From positions 40,629,961-40,693,960 of the forward strand of contig CM055101.1 in assembly GCA_029204225.1 (NCBI GenBank): a DNA stretch of 64,000 nucleotides, read 5' to 3'. The stretch is from Diphasiastrum complanatum. Taxonomy: Eukaryota; Streptophyta; Lycopodiopsida; Lycopodiales; Lycopodiaceae. Under the pieces are notes generated by a model. That model ran no database searches and was not told where the DNA came from. It saw nothing but the letters and a program-made list of their open reading frames with translations. Positions 22,450 through 32,462 of this stretch are shown here, one piece after another (the first letter of the stretch is position 1; every line of letters starts with the position of its first letter). The translations under genes were made by a program, and so were the position numbers.

Positions 22450-23035
22450 TCAATGTGAATTGGATGCGACCACCCTTGAACGTGATGCATATCTTCGAAC
22501 GCAAATACCAGATCATCCGGTCACACCGACGGAGATTGCGTATCTGTTCAAGAGAGTGGAGACATACAAAGTGTCCCTTTAGGGATTCCAAGGCCGCTTT
22601 GATAGGTTCAAAGGAGCAGCTTCAACCGAGTTGGCAAAGGCTAAAGAGACTATCACCGCCTATGAAAAAGCCGTCGCTCAAGTGTTGAAAGCCGGACCAC
22701 AAATCCTCGTACCGGTCATGCCGCAATTCTCCCCTCCACGCCAAGAAGCTATACTAATGGATACAGGGGTAGTTTTGAGCATGGACTAGTGGGGAGCTCC
22801 AGATATAGTAGAACAACCGCCAATCCTACCGGCAGTACAAGCAGGTCCATCCTCATCAAGGACCACACCTCTATTCAGAAGGCCCATTTGGTTGAGATGG
22901 AAAGAGTGGTTCCGGTCAAGGCTGAAGGATTGGCTTTGGTCGAGTCTGAAGGACTGGCTTCGGTCGAGTCTGAAGGACTGGCGTCGGTCGAGTTTGAAGG
23001 ATTGGCGTTGGTCGAGTCTGAAGGAAAAAAATGGC
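22450..23035 (+). other. Accessory coiled-coil region after integrase, with 24-bp repeats
   Basis: The plus strand reads a helical segment (PTEIAYLFKRVETYK, GAASTELAKAKETITAYEKA) and then a Pro-rich tail (QILVPVMPQFSPPRQE). A linker leads to an 8-residue repeat (SSLKDWLR-like, four to five copies, 22917-23030; DNA unit 24 bases, TCGAGTCTGAAGGACTGG core). The helical segment and Pro-rich tail are homologous to those in the nested Gypsy at 15750-15900 on the other strand. Function unknown; downstream-of-pol ORFs are known in Tat and Athila lineages. Confidence 0.55.
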
Positions 23036-23339
23036 GGTGTAGAAGGGTTTGGAATATGTGTGGGGAGGGATGTATGATGCTGTATGAAAAAGGGTTGTGA
23101 AAGATGGAGGGTTTGGAATGAAAAGTGTGTGGAAGTGGGTTGTGTTGGACAGAACCATGTGGAATGTGGGTGGCAAACGAAATATGATGTAAAAAAAAAA
23201 GGTGGGCACAGAATGAGGTGGGGTTTAGAAGGCTGGAAAGTGGAATATCAGAAAGTGGAGGTGTTTGTCAAGGATGGTGATTTTGTGAAGGTGGATACGT
23301 GTGAGTAATGGACTGGGCAGAAAACAAATGTTTTGTGAT

Positions 23340-26300
23340 GTTGATTTTGATGATGTTCAATAATGTAACGGGAGCGTGATGAGTGCTCGCGTGACACTAC
23401 CCCTCAGCATGCGAAGACTCATAATATGATGTATTCTGCCGGCGACATTAGGTTGTAAGGTTTTAGTGATGGCGCTTGCAATGGAATGGTTACAATGGTG
23501 GTTGATAGTATGTAGAGATGGTGTGAAGACGATAATAGAAGGATTGAATAGTTGAGCTCCAGGATCAGTCATAGGAGCAAGGAAATCGCCAGCAGATCGT
23601 CGCCAGAAAAAGCTAGAGTTCGCACTTCACTGAGGTGCGAATGGCGTCGTGGTGAGGGCATTTATGGACGTCGTCTTCTGGTGGCAAGCGAGATGGGACG
23701 TGCCGGTTCGTGAGATTTGAATTTAGGTCCTCCGATCAAGATTTGAACGAAATGCTCTGGTTGAAATTCGAAAAAAGTGCTCCGGTTGAGATTTCAACTG
23801 AGTGCTCCGGTTGAGATTTGAACGGAGTACTCCGATGGAGATTTGAGCGGAGTGCTCCGGTCGAGATTGAGATGAGGTGGCTAAAGTGTGAGAATCATTG
23901 CCTATGGTGTTGATCTAAAACATCCGTGACCCATGAGTATGTATAGGGAAAAGAAAATTAATAAAAAGTACATAAGTAACTGTATGAAGTATAAACAAGG
24001 AACGAGGTGAACAATAGGCATGCAAAATGAGAATTACAAGCAAGGAATGAAAATAAAATAAAATAATAAAAATAAATAAAAATGTAGAATATATACTAGG
24101 GAAAAGATGTTAAATTGGGTCAACAAAGAACAACTCTTCGTAATACCACCGCAGATGACCACCATTTACGATAGTGTCTAGGAGTATCCCATCAAGTGTT
24201 TGCAACTGGATTGCACCATTAGGAAAGATTTTATTAATAACATATGGCCCCTCACTTCTGAATTTCAACTTGCCGGGGTGCTTCTTTGATGTATAAAGAA
24301 GCACCTGGTCACCTAAGTGTAGATCTTTATTGAGCAGGAGACGGTCATGCCATTCCTTTTGGCATCGTTTGTTAACTAGTTGTGCGTGATAAGATATTAG
24401 TCTTGTCTTGCATAACTGGGCTAACGTAAATAGCCTGGTTTTGAGTTGTTGTTCGATTACAGCTTTTTCTCAGAGATCTGTTGAAAAAGCTTCCATGACT
24501 CGTAATGATGGGACTAAGAATTCTACTGGCATTACCGCCTCTTGATTATATACTAAGTGGAAAGAGGTAACCCACCCAGTGGCTTTCTTCGGGGTGGTGC
24601 GGTAAGCCCAAACAACTGAGAAAAGTTTTGTTTCCCAATCAGAATGACTGGTTTCAATTATCTTAGTCAAAATTTTGCATATCGTCTTGTTAGTTGATTC
24701 AGCTTGGCGATTACATCTAGGGTAGTACGGTGTACTTTTTCTGTGAACAACAAGGTAATGGCATAGGAGGTTATCAACGACAACATTTAAAAAAATGCAT
24801 GCCACGATCACTAACTAACTCTATGGGACAGTCAAAACAGGTAATAATGTTTTTGTAAAGAAAACGTGCGACTGTTTTTGCGTTGGCATCCTTCGTTGCT
24901 CGAGCCTCAACCCACTTAGTGGCGTAACCTGTGGCTATGAGGATGTAGCGAGCTTGGGTGTGTTTTGCTGCTGGATTGATTGGTCCAAAAAGTCAATCCC
25001 CCACATATGGAAGGCTTCACCTTCTATAATGGGAGTTAGTGGCATGAAGTCTGCTTTGGTATTTTTTTTTGCTCGTTGGCAAACATCACACGCTTTAATG
25101 ACAACAAACATGTCTTTAAACAAAGGTGGCCACCACAATCCTGCTCAAAGGATAATCTTCGCTGTGGCTTCAGCAGAAAAGTGGCCACCCCCAATGCCCT
25201 CATGAGCCTGAGATATTATTGGTTGTATCTCAGATTCATAAGCACGTCGTCGAATAATGCCGTCAATGCCCCTTTTGTAAAGTTGTCCCACTATTAACTG
25301 AAAGGGTGCTGCTTTTAGTAGAAATTTTCTTTTTCCCGTTGTACTCAGGCCTTCTTTTAGTCTGCCTATAATAAGGAACTGAGTGATCTCCTCAATCCAT
25401 AAGGGTGTAGCATTGATCTGAAAAAGGCATGCATCAGGAAGATTATCGTTGACTGGTGCAATTGCTTTTTCAGCACTTAGAAGTCTGGAAAGGTGGTCCG
25501 CCATGAAATGTTGGGTCCCTTTCCGAACGACTACACGGAAATTAAATTCCTCCAAAAGCAGCAGCCATCGAGCTATTATATAGAAGTGCTTGATGGTCTG
25601 TGTAGAATGCAAAGGTTTGGCGTAGTAAATAATGTCATAGTTGTTGTACCGCATAGACCATCACCAATGCTTCTCTCTCGGTAGTTGTATAGTTTACTTC
25701 AGCAGGCACCAGTTGCCTGCTCAAGAAATGTATGGGAAAGTCTTTGCCATACTTGTCCGGTTGCGCAAGAAGACCTCCAATGGCATACCTACTTGCGTCA
25801 GTATGCACATGGAACTCTTTCGTGTAATCTGACAAGCGGAGTATGGGAGCCATGGTGAGGGCTGTTTTCAACTCCTCAAAGGCCTTAATTCGTTCTTCGA
25901 TCCAGCAAGGATCTACCACAACTAAATAACCGAGGCGTGCCTTGCCGACATAGTCGATTATAAAGATGTGATAATAATTGGTATGACAGAGGAAGACATA
26001 TACTTCCTTCACTATTGCAGGTAAGGGCATGTCCACTATAACCTTGATTTTTGATGGGTCGGTAGAAATATCGTCCTTTGAAATTATATGCCTGAGTATG
26101 ACCCCATGGGTGACCCATATTTGGCATTTATCAGGGTTTAGTGAGATTCCAAATCTACGACATCGAATGAAGATTTTCTCCAGGGCTTCAAAGTGTGTAG
26201 CTGCAGAGGAATGTAAACCTAGATCATCGAGATAAATCTCCAAGATCCGATGTAACAGATCTTGAAAGGCCAGTTGCATGACCCTTTGGAACGTTGAAGG

Positions 26301-26768
26301 GTCATTGCAGAAGCCAAAAGGCATAACGGTATAAGCGTAAACCCCATTCTCTGTGGCAAAGGCCGTTTTATGTTTATCCTCAGGGGCTATTTGAACAAGG
26401 AAATAACCGTTGAATTCATCCAAGAATCTGAAAGCTTCAGCTCCTGCCATTTCCTCTAGGATTTGAGTCGTTAAAGGCAAGGGAAAATCTATTGTAACCG
26501 CATTAAGGTTTTTGAGATCGACACAGATACAAAGCTTGCCGTTTTTCTTGGGTACAACCACAATGGGTGATACCCAATCAGTATGTTGAACTTCATAAAT
26601 GAAGCTTGCATCCAACTATTTCTTAATATCTTCGTCAATCCTCTCACGATAGACAGGGTTAGATCGATAGTGTTTAGCCTAATAGGCTTAGCATTGTCTT
26701 CTAAAGGAATCCTATGGACGACTATTTCAGGTGGGATTCCTCTCATTTTTGTAACTACAGAGAGCAAG
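23340..26768 (-). mobile_element. Gypsy element, RT to 3' LTR, minus strand (fossil)
   Basis: Minus-strand order: RT from about 26765 (IPPEIVVHRIPLEDNAKPI, DWVSPIVVVPKKNGKLCICV, LEIYLDDLGLHS near 26230), RNase H (FLSRQLVPAEVNYTTTEREA), integrase zinc domain (IGGGHFSAEATAKIIL, VIKACDVCQRAKK), catalytic core (about 24960-24500), and an integrase C-terminal module (HPGKLKFRSEGPYVI, 24304-24110). An LTR-like region (about 24080-23340) carries repeats of an ATCTCAACCGGAGCAC-type unit at 23740-23880. The same repeat occurs in the LTR or leader of the plus-strand Gypsy at 55490. Gag and protease are missing. Several breaks. Confidence 0.85.
23740..23880 (-). repeat. Subterminal LTR repeats, about 32 bp
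   Basis: Five degenerate copies of GTGCTCCGGTTGAGATTT(G/C)AAC (plus-strand reading). They are the reverse complement of the repeats at 55490-56085, which places both in the same LTR family. Confidence 0.75.
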
Positions 26769-28150
26769 TCTTGCTGCAGGGTTGGCACGAACAAAACGTC
26801 TTCGAGTCGTCTGTTTCTGCCGTTGGTGTTGAGCCACAATGAACCAATGCTGTTCACTTGATGTCTAGATCCATCTCCAAGAACTATGAATCTTGAGGGA
26901 TCCACACTTCTAAAATCAGACATTATTCGTTTTGATGTCACAAAGTGTGAGGTAGCTCCTGAATCTAAAATCACCTCATGTGTGTCAGACGTTGATGCTG
27001 CACACACATGGACTATGTATATAGAGGTGGATCTCCATGAGCTTATTATTCATTCTCTCTTGAAGAATGAAGAGCTCTTCCATTGGTGGTTAGGTCAGGA
27101 AGAGTATCTAGGCCTCAGGATGTAGGTAGGCGAGGGTCAAGGGTAAGGTATGGTGGTATGGGACACCATGGCTTACATGAGATCCAAGCTTGCTTGATGG
27201 TGGTCTGTAGCTCCAGTGCATGGAGGTGAGGTGGCAGTACCTCTATGGTTGGGTGGTAACGTAGTGTTCGTCACCTATTTGTGCTTTAGCAATGACCGGC
27301 ATGATGATGGAATTCTAACAGTTGGTATCAGAGCCACCGATCATTGTGAAGAAGGTGTAGGCGGTCGAACAATTATTGTTCGTTCTTTCTTTGCCCATAT
27401 TCAAGCTCTCGGGCTCATTGACATAGGAAGAACTATTGTTGTTCTCCTGTCTGTTCTATGCTGATCTGTTTCTTGGATTTTGGTGGCAATCCATGGCTGC
27501 ATGACCCTTCTTTTGGCAATGGATACACTCAATCTTGGGATTGAGTCATCAGATATTTATTGTATGCCCGTCTCTTCTGCATCTCACGTAGGTCTTCTTG
27601 TCTGTATCTTGTTGTTTCGACCTCCCTTTGGTCTTCCAGTTGCTCTTGCTGGTCTCCTCTGGTTGCTGGTCACGATCTTGTCTCTAGTTCGCCTCTCTCT
27701 TAGGCTTGAATTGTTTCTTGGATTTTTCTCTGTTGCCATAGAGGGCCTGGTCAGAACCATCCTTGTGATCAAGGTGTTCTCTGGCCTCGACTTCCTCTCG
27801 AATCTCGACAATCGCCTTTTCGAGATTCATGGTAGGATTTTTCACGAGTAGGGTTCGTGTCGTCTGGAAAGATCTGGGTAAGGCTCTCAACAGGTACGTG
27901 AGCTGCTTCTCAGCTGATACTGCATTCTCTGTTCCAGAGTTGTCCTTCACCTTTCTCACGAAGGAGGTGAGGTCTTTTCCATCCCATTGTAGATTTGTCA
28001 GTTGATCTTCCAGCATCATGATCTAACCTCTTGATTTCATCTGAAATATTGCGAGCAATGCATCCCACATCTCCTTAGCTTTGGAGAGTGTAGCCAGGTC
28101 AAGTGTAGCCAGAGAATCGCTCCTACAATCCTCTAGAGTGTAGTCAGTCA
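26769..28150 (-). mobile_element. Copia gag-protease remnant, minus strand (fossil)
   Basis: Gag (about 28150-27690; LTNLQWDGKDLTSFVRKV, LLRALPRSFQTTRTLLVK), a CCHC knuckle (CIHCQKKGHAAMDC, about 27486-27527), and protease (27007-26770; VILDSGATSHFV, LEDVLFVPTLQQDLLSVV) follow in order on the minus strand. Then the sequence switches to Gypsy RT. Between knuckle and protease about 300 bases are non-coding and hold an LTR-end/primer-site arrangement on the plus strand (27311-27335). Integrase onward is missing. Several breaks. Confidence 0.85.
27323..27335 (+). promoter_or_regulatory. Primer-site-like motif opposite to the surrounding Copia
   Basis: TGGTATCAGAGCC, complementary to initiator Met tRNA, follows a TTCTAACA end by two bases on the plus strand, whereas the enclosing Copia reads on the minus strand. 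This suggests an LTR plus a few leader bases inserted between the Copia knuckle and protease, with its start between about 27010 and 27200. Confidence 0.5.
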
Positions 28151-29100
28151 CTGTTGATCTACGTTCATAAAACTAATACAGTATTCGACTTAGTTTCAAC
28201 CAAATTGCGAAATTCAAATGAACAAGAAAAACTCAGAAATATGAAATATTAGCATAAGCATTCAACATTCAAGATCAGACACAACAAGAAAATAATCTAT
28301 ATTAATTTTCCAGTGAATTTCTTCAAGCACTGCATGCAAATCCACGCAGTGCGTTGGCGTGAAAGAAACATGGTTCTCTCACGAGTAGTAGTCTCGCTTC
28401 ACTAGCCGACAATTGGATCTTCTGATCCTAGATAAAATTGTCTTCGCGCACAGGCGAACATGTATTCTGTATATCGTCTTGATTGCTTACTAGCATCAGA
28501 CTCTTACATTACACTGTATGTATTCTGTTTTTGATCTATATGTCAAGTATAACCCCAAAAGTACGGTCTCTTTGTGTAAGTCTAAGATCAGAGTGATTAA
28601 GCATCTACAACTAACCAGAGAATTACAAGAGTGGTAGATTAGCCATGACCTAGGGAGTATCTGCTGATGTCATGCCATCAAACCAGATTACTGTACCTCT
28701 GGGTACTTGCGTGATACACAATCTGCAGATATACACGGAGTTTGACAACAGTGTCATCTTCTTCGCTTTTTTTGCCTGTCAGAATTTGAGAGTAAAACTG
28801 CAGAGTCGCATTTTTCAAAGTGCCTCAAATGTTACGAAAATGACTCTAGCAAATTGTGGGGCTACCCTAAATGAGATCTAAGGACACTTTCGGGTTTTTT
28901 GCAAAAAGCTGACACTGTCACCTTTTTGTGACATTGTCGTCTGTGGTAGTTTTAGTTCATTTATGCAGAGTGACAGTTTTAGTTCATTTATGCAGACAAA
29001 CTATTTACGGCCAATTTTCACCGCTTATCAGCAATCAATTTTTGAGAAGGACTGGATGCCAGCGGACACCAGCCAACTGGAAATCGCATCTGACGACCTA
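28150..29100. other. Unassigned, possibly LTR and leader debris
   Basis: No coding domain. Part of it (28740-28870) has TTTTTCGC/GCGACA-like runs similar in style to 34540-34680 and 60780-60870, so it may be a diverged LTR of that family. No termini are defined. Confidence 0.35.
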
Positions 29101-29102
29101 AT

Positions 29103-29300
29103 TACTTAGTATAAATCAGCTGTTCATACATCTCTTTTCAAGTTTTGAAGTTTTTGATCAATAGATCAACAAGTATTGAATAGTAAACTCTCTCTCTCCC
29201 AAGCCTGCGAGCTTGAACACTCTTGAGCATTCTAGCTCACTTCTTAGAGTTGTTTAGAGATTGCTATTGCACTTACTGCTTATTAGCATTGCGCTAAATT
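29103..29300 (+). repeat. LTR-like fragment with TATA box
   Basis: AGTATAAATCAGC near 29108 is followed by a CT-rich leader and GCTATTGCACTTACTGCTTATTAGC. This mirrors 9915-10090. From 29300 to 29810 I see nothing recognisable. Confidence 0.55.
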
Positions 29301-29810
29301 CAAACTTTCATTTTAGCCGTTCAGAGATAACTTAGAGTACGCGGCTTCGATCCGCAACTTATTGTACTCATTTATTTCTATTTCGTTTTCATACTGAATG
29401 AATACTATCTTTTATTGCGTTCAGGTCCGTCTCAAAATGTATACGTTTCTGTAGTTCTTCGCGACTAATTATTTGTCTAATAATTCAATGCATTGTTGTT
29501 TGGCTACGTAATCATTGTAGTACTGATGATTTCAAAGTTAGTTATCATAAGATTGAATGTGATTTCTATCACTATTGTTTTGTTTGAAATTGATAGGCGT
29601 AGTCATGCATGAAGAAAGAGGAAGATAGTCTTTTTCGCTGCGGACGATAAGTTTTTCTTACTTGTCATTTAAATTCTTTTTATTCGAATCTTATTCGACC
29701 TACGAATTCTTTTTATTCGAATCTTATTCAACCTATCTTTCACATACCTCTTTCCGACACATTCTTGATCAGAAATACGTTGATTTTTTGGAACCAGGCT
29801 CTAGGCGATT

Positions 29811-32290
29811 GTTTTAGCCCTTAGAGAGCCTTGTGGATTTTGCATACAAGGTGCTTGTGATTGCCTTTGTGTTTGTATCCCTCTGGCTGTGACATATAGA
29901 TTTACTCTTCGATGGTTCCATTGAGGAATGCGGTCTGGACATCCATCTGGTGGATTTCAAGATCTGTTGTGGTTGTAAAGGAGAGAAGTAGGTGGATTGA
30001 AGCATGTTTGACAACTGGGCTAAAGGTTTCTGAATAGTCTAGATCTAGAATCTGGTTGTAGCCTTTGGCGGCTAGCCTGGATTTGTAGTGATTTAGCTTT
30101 CCTTTCAGCATCATACTTTGCCTTGAATATCCATTTGCATGGAATCAAATTTCGTTCCTTTGACAACTCTGTGACTATCCATGTTTGATTCTCTATCAGA
30201 GAATCGAATTCAGTGTCCATCGTTGCTTTCCACTGGTCAGCATCAGGAGTAGACATTGCCTCAAATCGTTGGTTCCTGCATGAAGTAGCAGGCCGGATCA
30301 TCCATAAATCTAGATGGAGACTGTCTGGACCTGTTCGACCTTCTGGGTTGAACTTCAGTCCTCTGATGTGGGTTGACTCGTTGAGGTTCTGACTCATTGT
30401 CTGAGTCAGTGTCGCTTTTCTGTAGTTGAATCCCTGGATCAAAATTTGGGTGCACGATCCTTGGGTCAGATTTTTTAGCAGCTGTTCCCATTTGATGAAC
30501 TGATCTTCCACAAAATGACATCTCTACTAGTGAATGCCTTCTTGGTAACCAGATTGTAGGGTTTGTATGCCTTGTGGTCTGGGGAATAGCTAATGAAAAT
30601 CCCTTTTTTGCTTTTGTCATCCAGCTTTCTTCTTAGATCTTCAGGGATCTGAGCGAAAGCGATGCTTTTAAACACTCGAATATTTTTGAGTGATGGTTTC
30701 AATCCTGTCCACATCTCATAAGGTGTCTTGCCATTCAAGGCTTTAGTAATGGATCGATTATACAAATAGGCAGTTGTAGTAATGGCTTCTGTCCAAATTT
30801 TTTTGGAAGAGAGGCATGGGCCAACATGCTCTTGGCACTTTTGATGAGTGTCTGATTCTTCCGTTCAGCTACACCATTGGACTGAGGTGAGTAGCTGGTT
30901 GTATATTGTTGATGTATTCCACTGGCCTTGTAGAACTCCTTGAATTCTGTGGAGATATACTCTCCCCCTCCATCTGTGCCTAGAGCCCTGATCTTTCTCT
31001 AGGTCTAGTTTTCTGCAAATGCTTTGAACTGCTTCAAGAATTTGAATGCTTTGGATTTGTTCTTCATAAAGTAAGTAGCAGTCCTTTGAGAGAAGTCATC
31101 AATGAAGGTTAGAAAATAGAGAGCTCCCCCTGTGGAAGTAGTCTGCATCGAGCCACAAATGTTGCTATATACAAGGTCAAGCAAGCCTTTGGAAGTATGA
31201 ACTAAGTCTGAAATAAAAGGGCTTCTTGCATGCATGCTGATAATACAGCTTTCGCATGGAAAAGTTGGCTTGTTGATAGAAGGCAGATCTTGTACTAGTC
31301 TCTGAGCAGACATTTGCTGGATACTATTGAGATTGAGGTGACCAAATCTGAAATGCCACAACATATTAGTTGATTCAGAAATGATTGTGTAAAGAGATTG
31401 ACTGTTAGAAGAGTAGCAGTGGCTGAATTTGTAAAGATAGCCACTTCTTCTTCCGAAGGCTAGAACCTTCTGGGATTTGTCAAGAATTGTGCAGCCGTTT
31501 GTATCAAATTCAACCCTCCGACCTGAATCCGTGATTCTGCTAATTTCTACACTAGTTGGAAAGATGAAGAACTTGAATTCGATCTTGAATCGAAATTTGG
31601 TCCAGATTGCATGTTGTTCTTCTTGTCAGTATAGCCTAAATTTGTAAATCTCTTGGATCTAAACTTCTGATTTTTTGAATATAGAGCTTGAGGATCCGAT
31701 CCTGAGCCTGAGGAGGATGCAGATCTTCTGATCTCCTCTTGTAGGAGTAGCAAAATTACTCTTGATAGAGTGAGGTTCTCCTGGGTAGAAATTGTCATTA
31801 CCCAATTTTCGTAGGCTTCAGGTAGACTCGATAATAGAGTCATGAGTGCATCAAAATCTTCTATGACTGAGCTAGTTGTAGTCATATGCTCCATAGGATT
31901 TTTGAAAATGTTGAGGTGACTCAAAACACTCTCTACGTCAGACATCCTCAGGGTGAAGAGTTTCTTCCTCAAGTGTAATTTAGAAGTAATATCCCTGATA
32001 TTGTAGAGAGTTGCTAAGATGTCCCATGCATCCTTAGCAGTCTGAGCAGCACGTATGTGGTTGATTTGAGTATCCTTGATGTTGAGGGTGATCATGGCAA
32101 ATGCTTTGCCATCTCTCAGTCTCCACTTGGTGATGATGGCTGCATCACCTTCTGGTTTGAGCTCTGTGCCATCAACTATGTCCCACAGTTCTTTGGCTAG
32201 TAGTATGACCTTCGTCTTGAATTTTTAGAGATGGTAGTTATCTCCATCGAGTTTGTCATTGAGAGATGCACTAGATGATGGATCCATTCT
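29811..32290 (-). mobile_element. Copia element, gag to RT start, minus strand (fossil)
   Basis: On the minus strand Gag starts MDPSSSASLNDKLDG near 32282 and continues with INHIRAAQTAKDAWDILATL and LLSSLPEAYENWVMTI. Next come GAG-pre-integrase and integrase (WHFRFGHLNLNSIQQM, CESCIISMHARSPF, TFIDDFSQRT; 31364-30980). The integrase end (MYNRSITKALNGKTPYEMWT, 30765 onward) and the start of RT (KSRLAAKGYNQILDLDYSETF, HQMDVQTAFLNGTIEE, to 29811) complete it. No LTR is attached at either side. The protease region is poorly preserved. Several breaks. Confidence 0.88.
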
Positions 32291-32462
32291 GGTTGAACGA
32301 GATCGTTGGTAGAAACAATGATTGTCGGAACACTATTGGCTGCGTGTTTGCTAGAAAGACATCTTGGTAGAAACAAGACTGATAATCCGCAGTAGAAATG
32401 CAGATTATTGAAATGTCTACTGTGACTTTTGGTATTAGCAGGGATGCATGTGACACAATGTT

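Larger units (their letters stand above)
11780..23040 (+). mobile_element. Gypsy element, plus strand, split by a nested Gypsy (fossil)
   Basis: Parts in order are a probable 5' LTR or leader with recurring CCTTCGCCGAG-like motifs (about 11780-12640) and Gag (12660-13905). After the nested insertion (13906-19913) come tandem CCHC knuckles (from 19914), protease (about 20674-21020), the end of RNase H and integrase (about 21540-22440), and an accessory reading frame (about 22450-23030). RT and most of RNase H are missing between 21000 and 21480. Broken, with many breaks. Gag resembles that of the Gypsy at 55490-57870. The LTR boundaries are not defined. Sequence on the two sides of the nested element belongs together: Gag to the left, its zinc knuckles to the right. 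Confidence 0.85.

Noticed and set aside
22789-23100. Alternative frame with VESEGLAS repeats as a secreted repeat protein
   Set aside because: This is the 24-bp repeat read in another phase. The phase continuing the accessory frame is preferred, and neither is proven to be translated.
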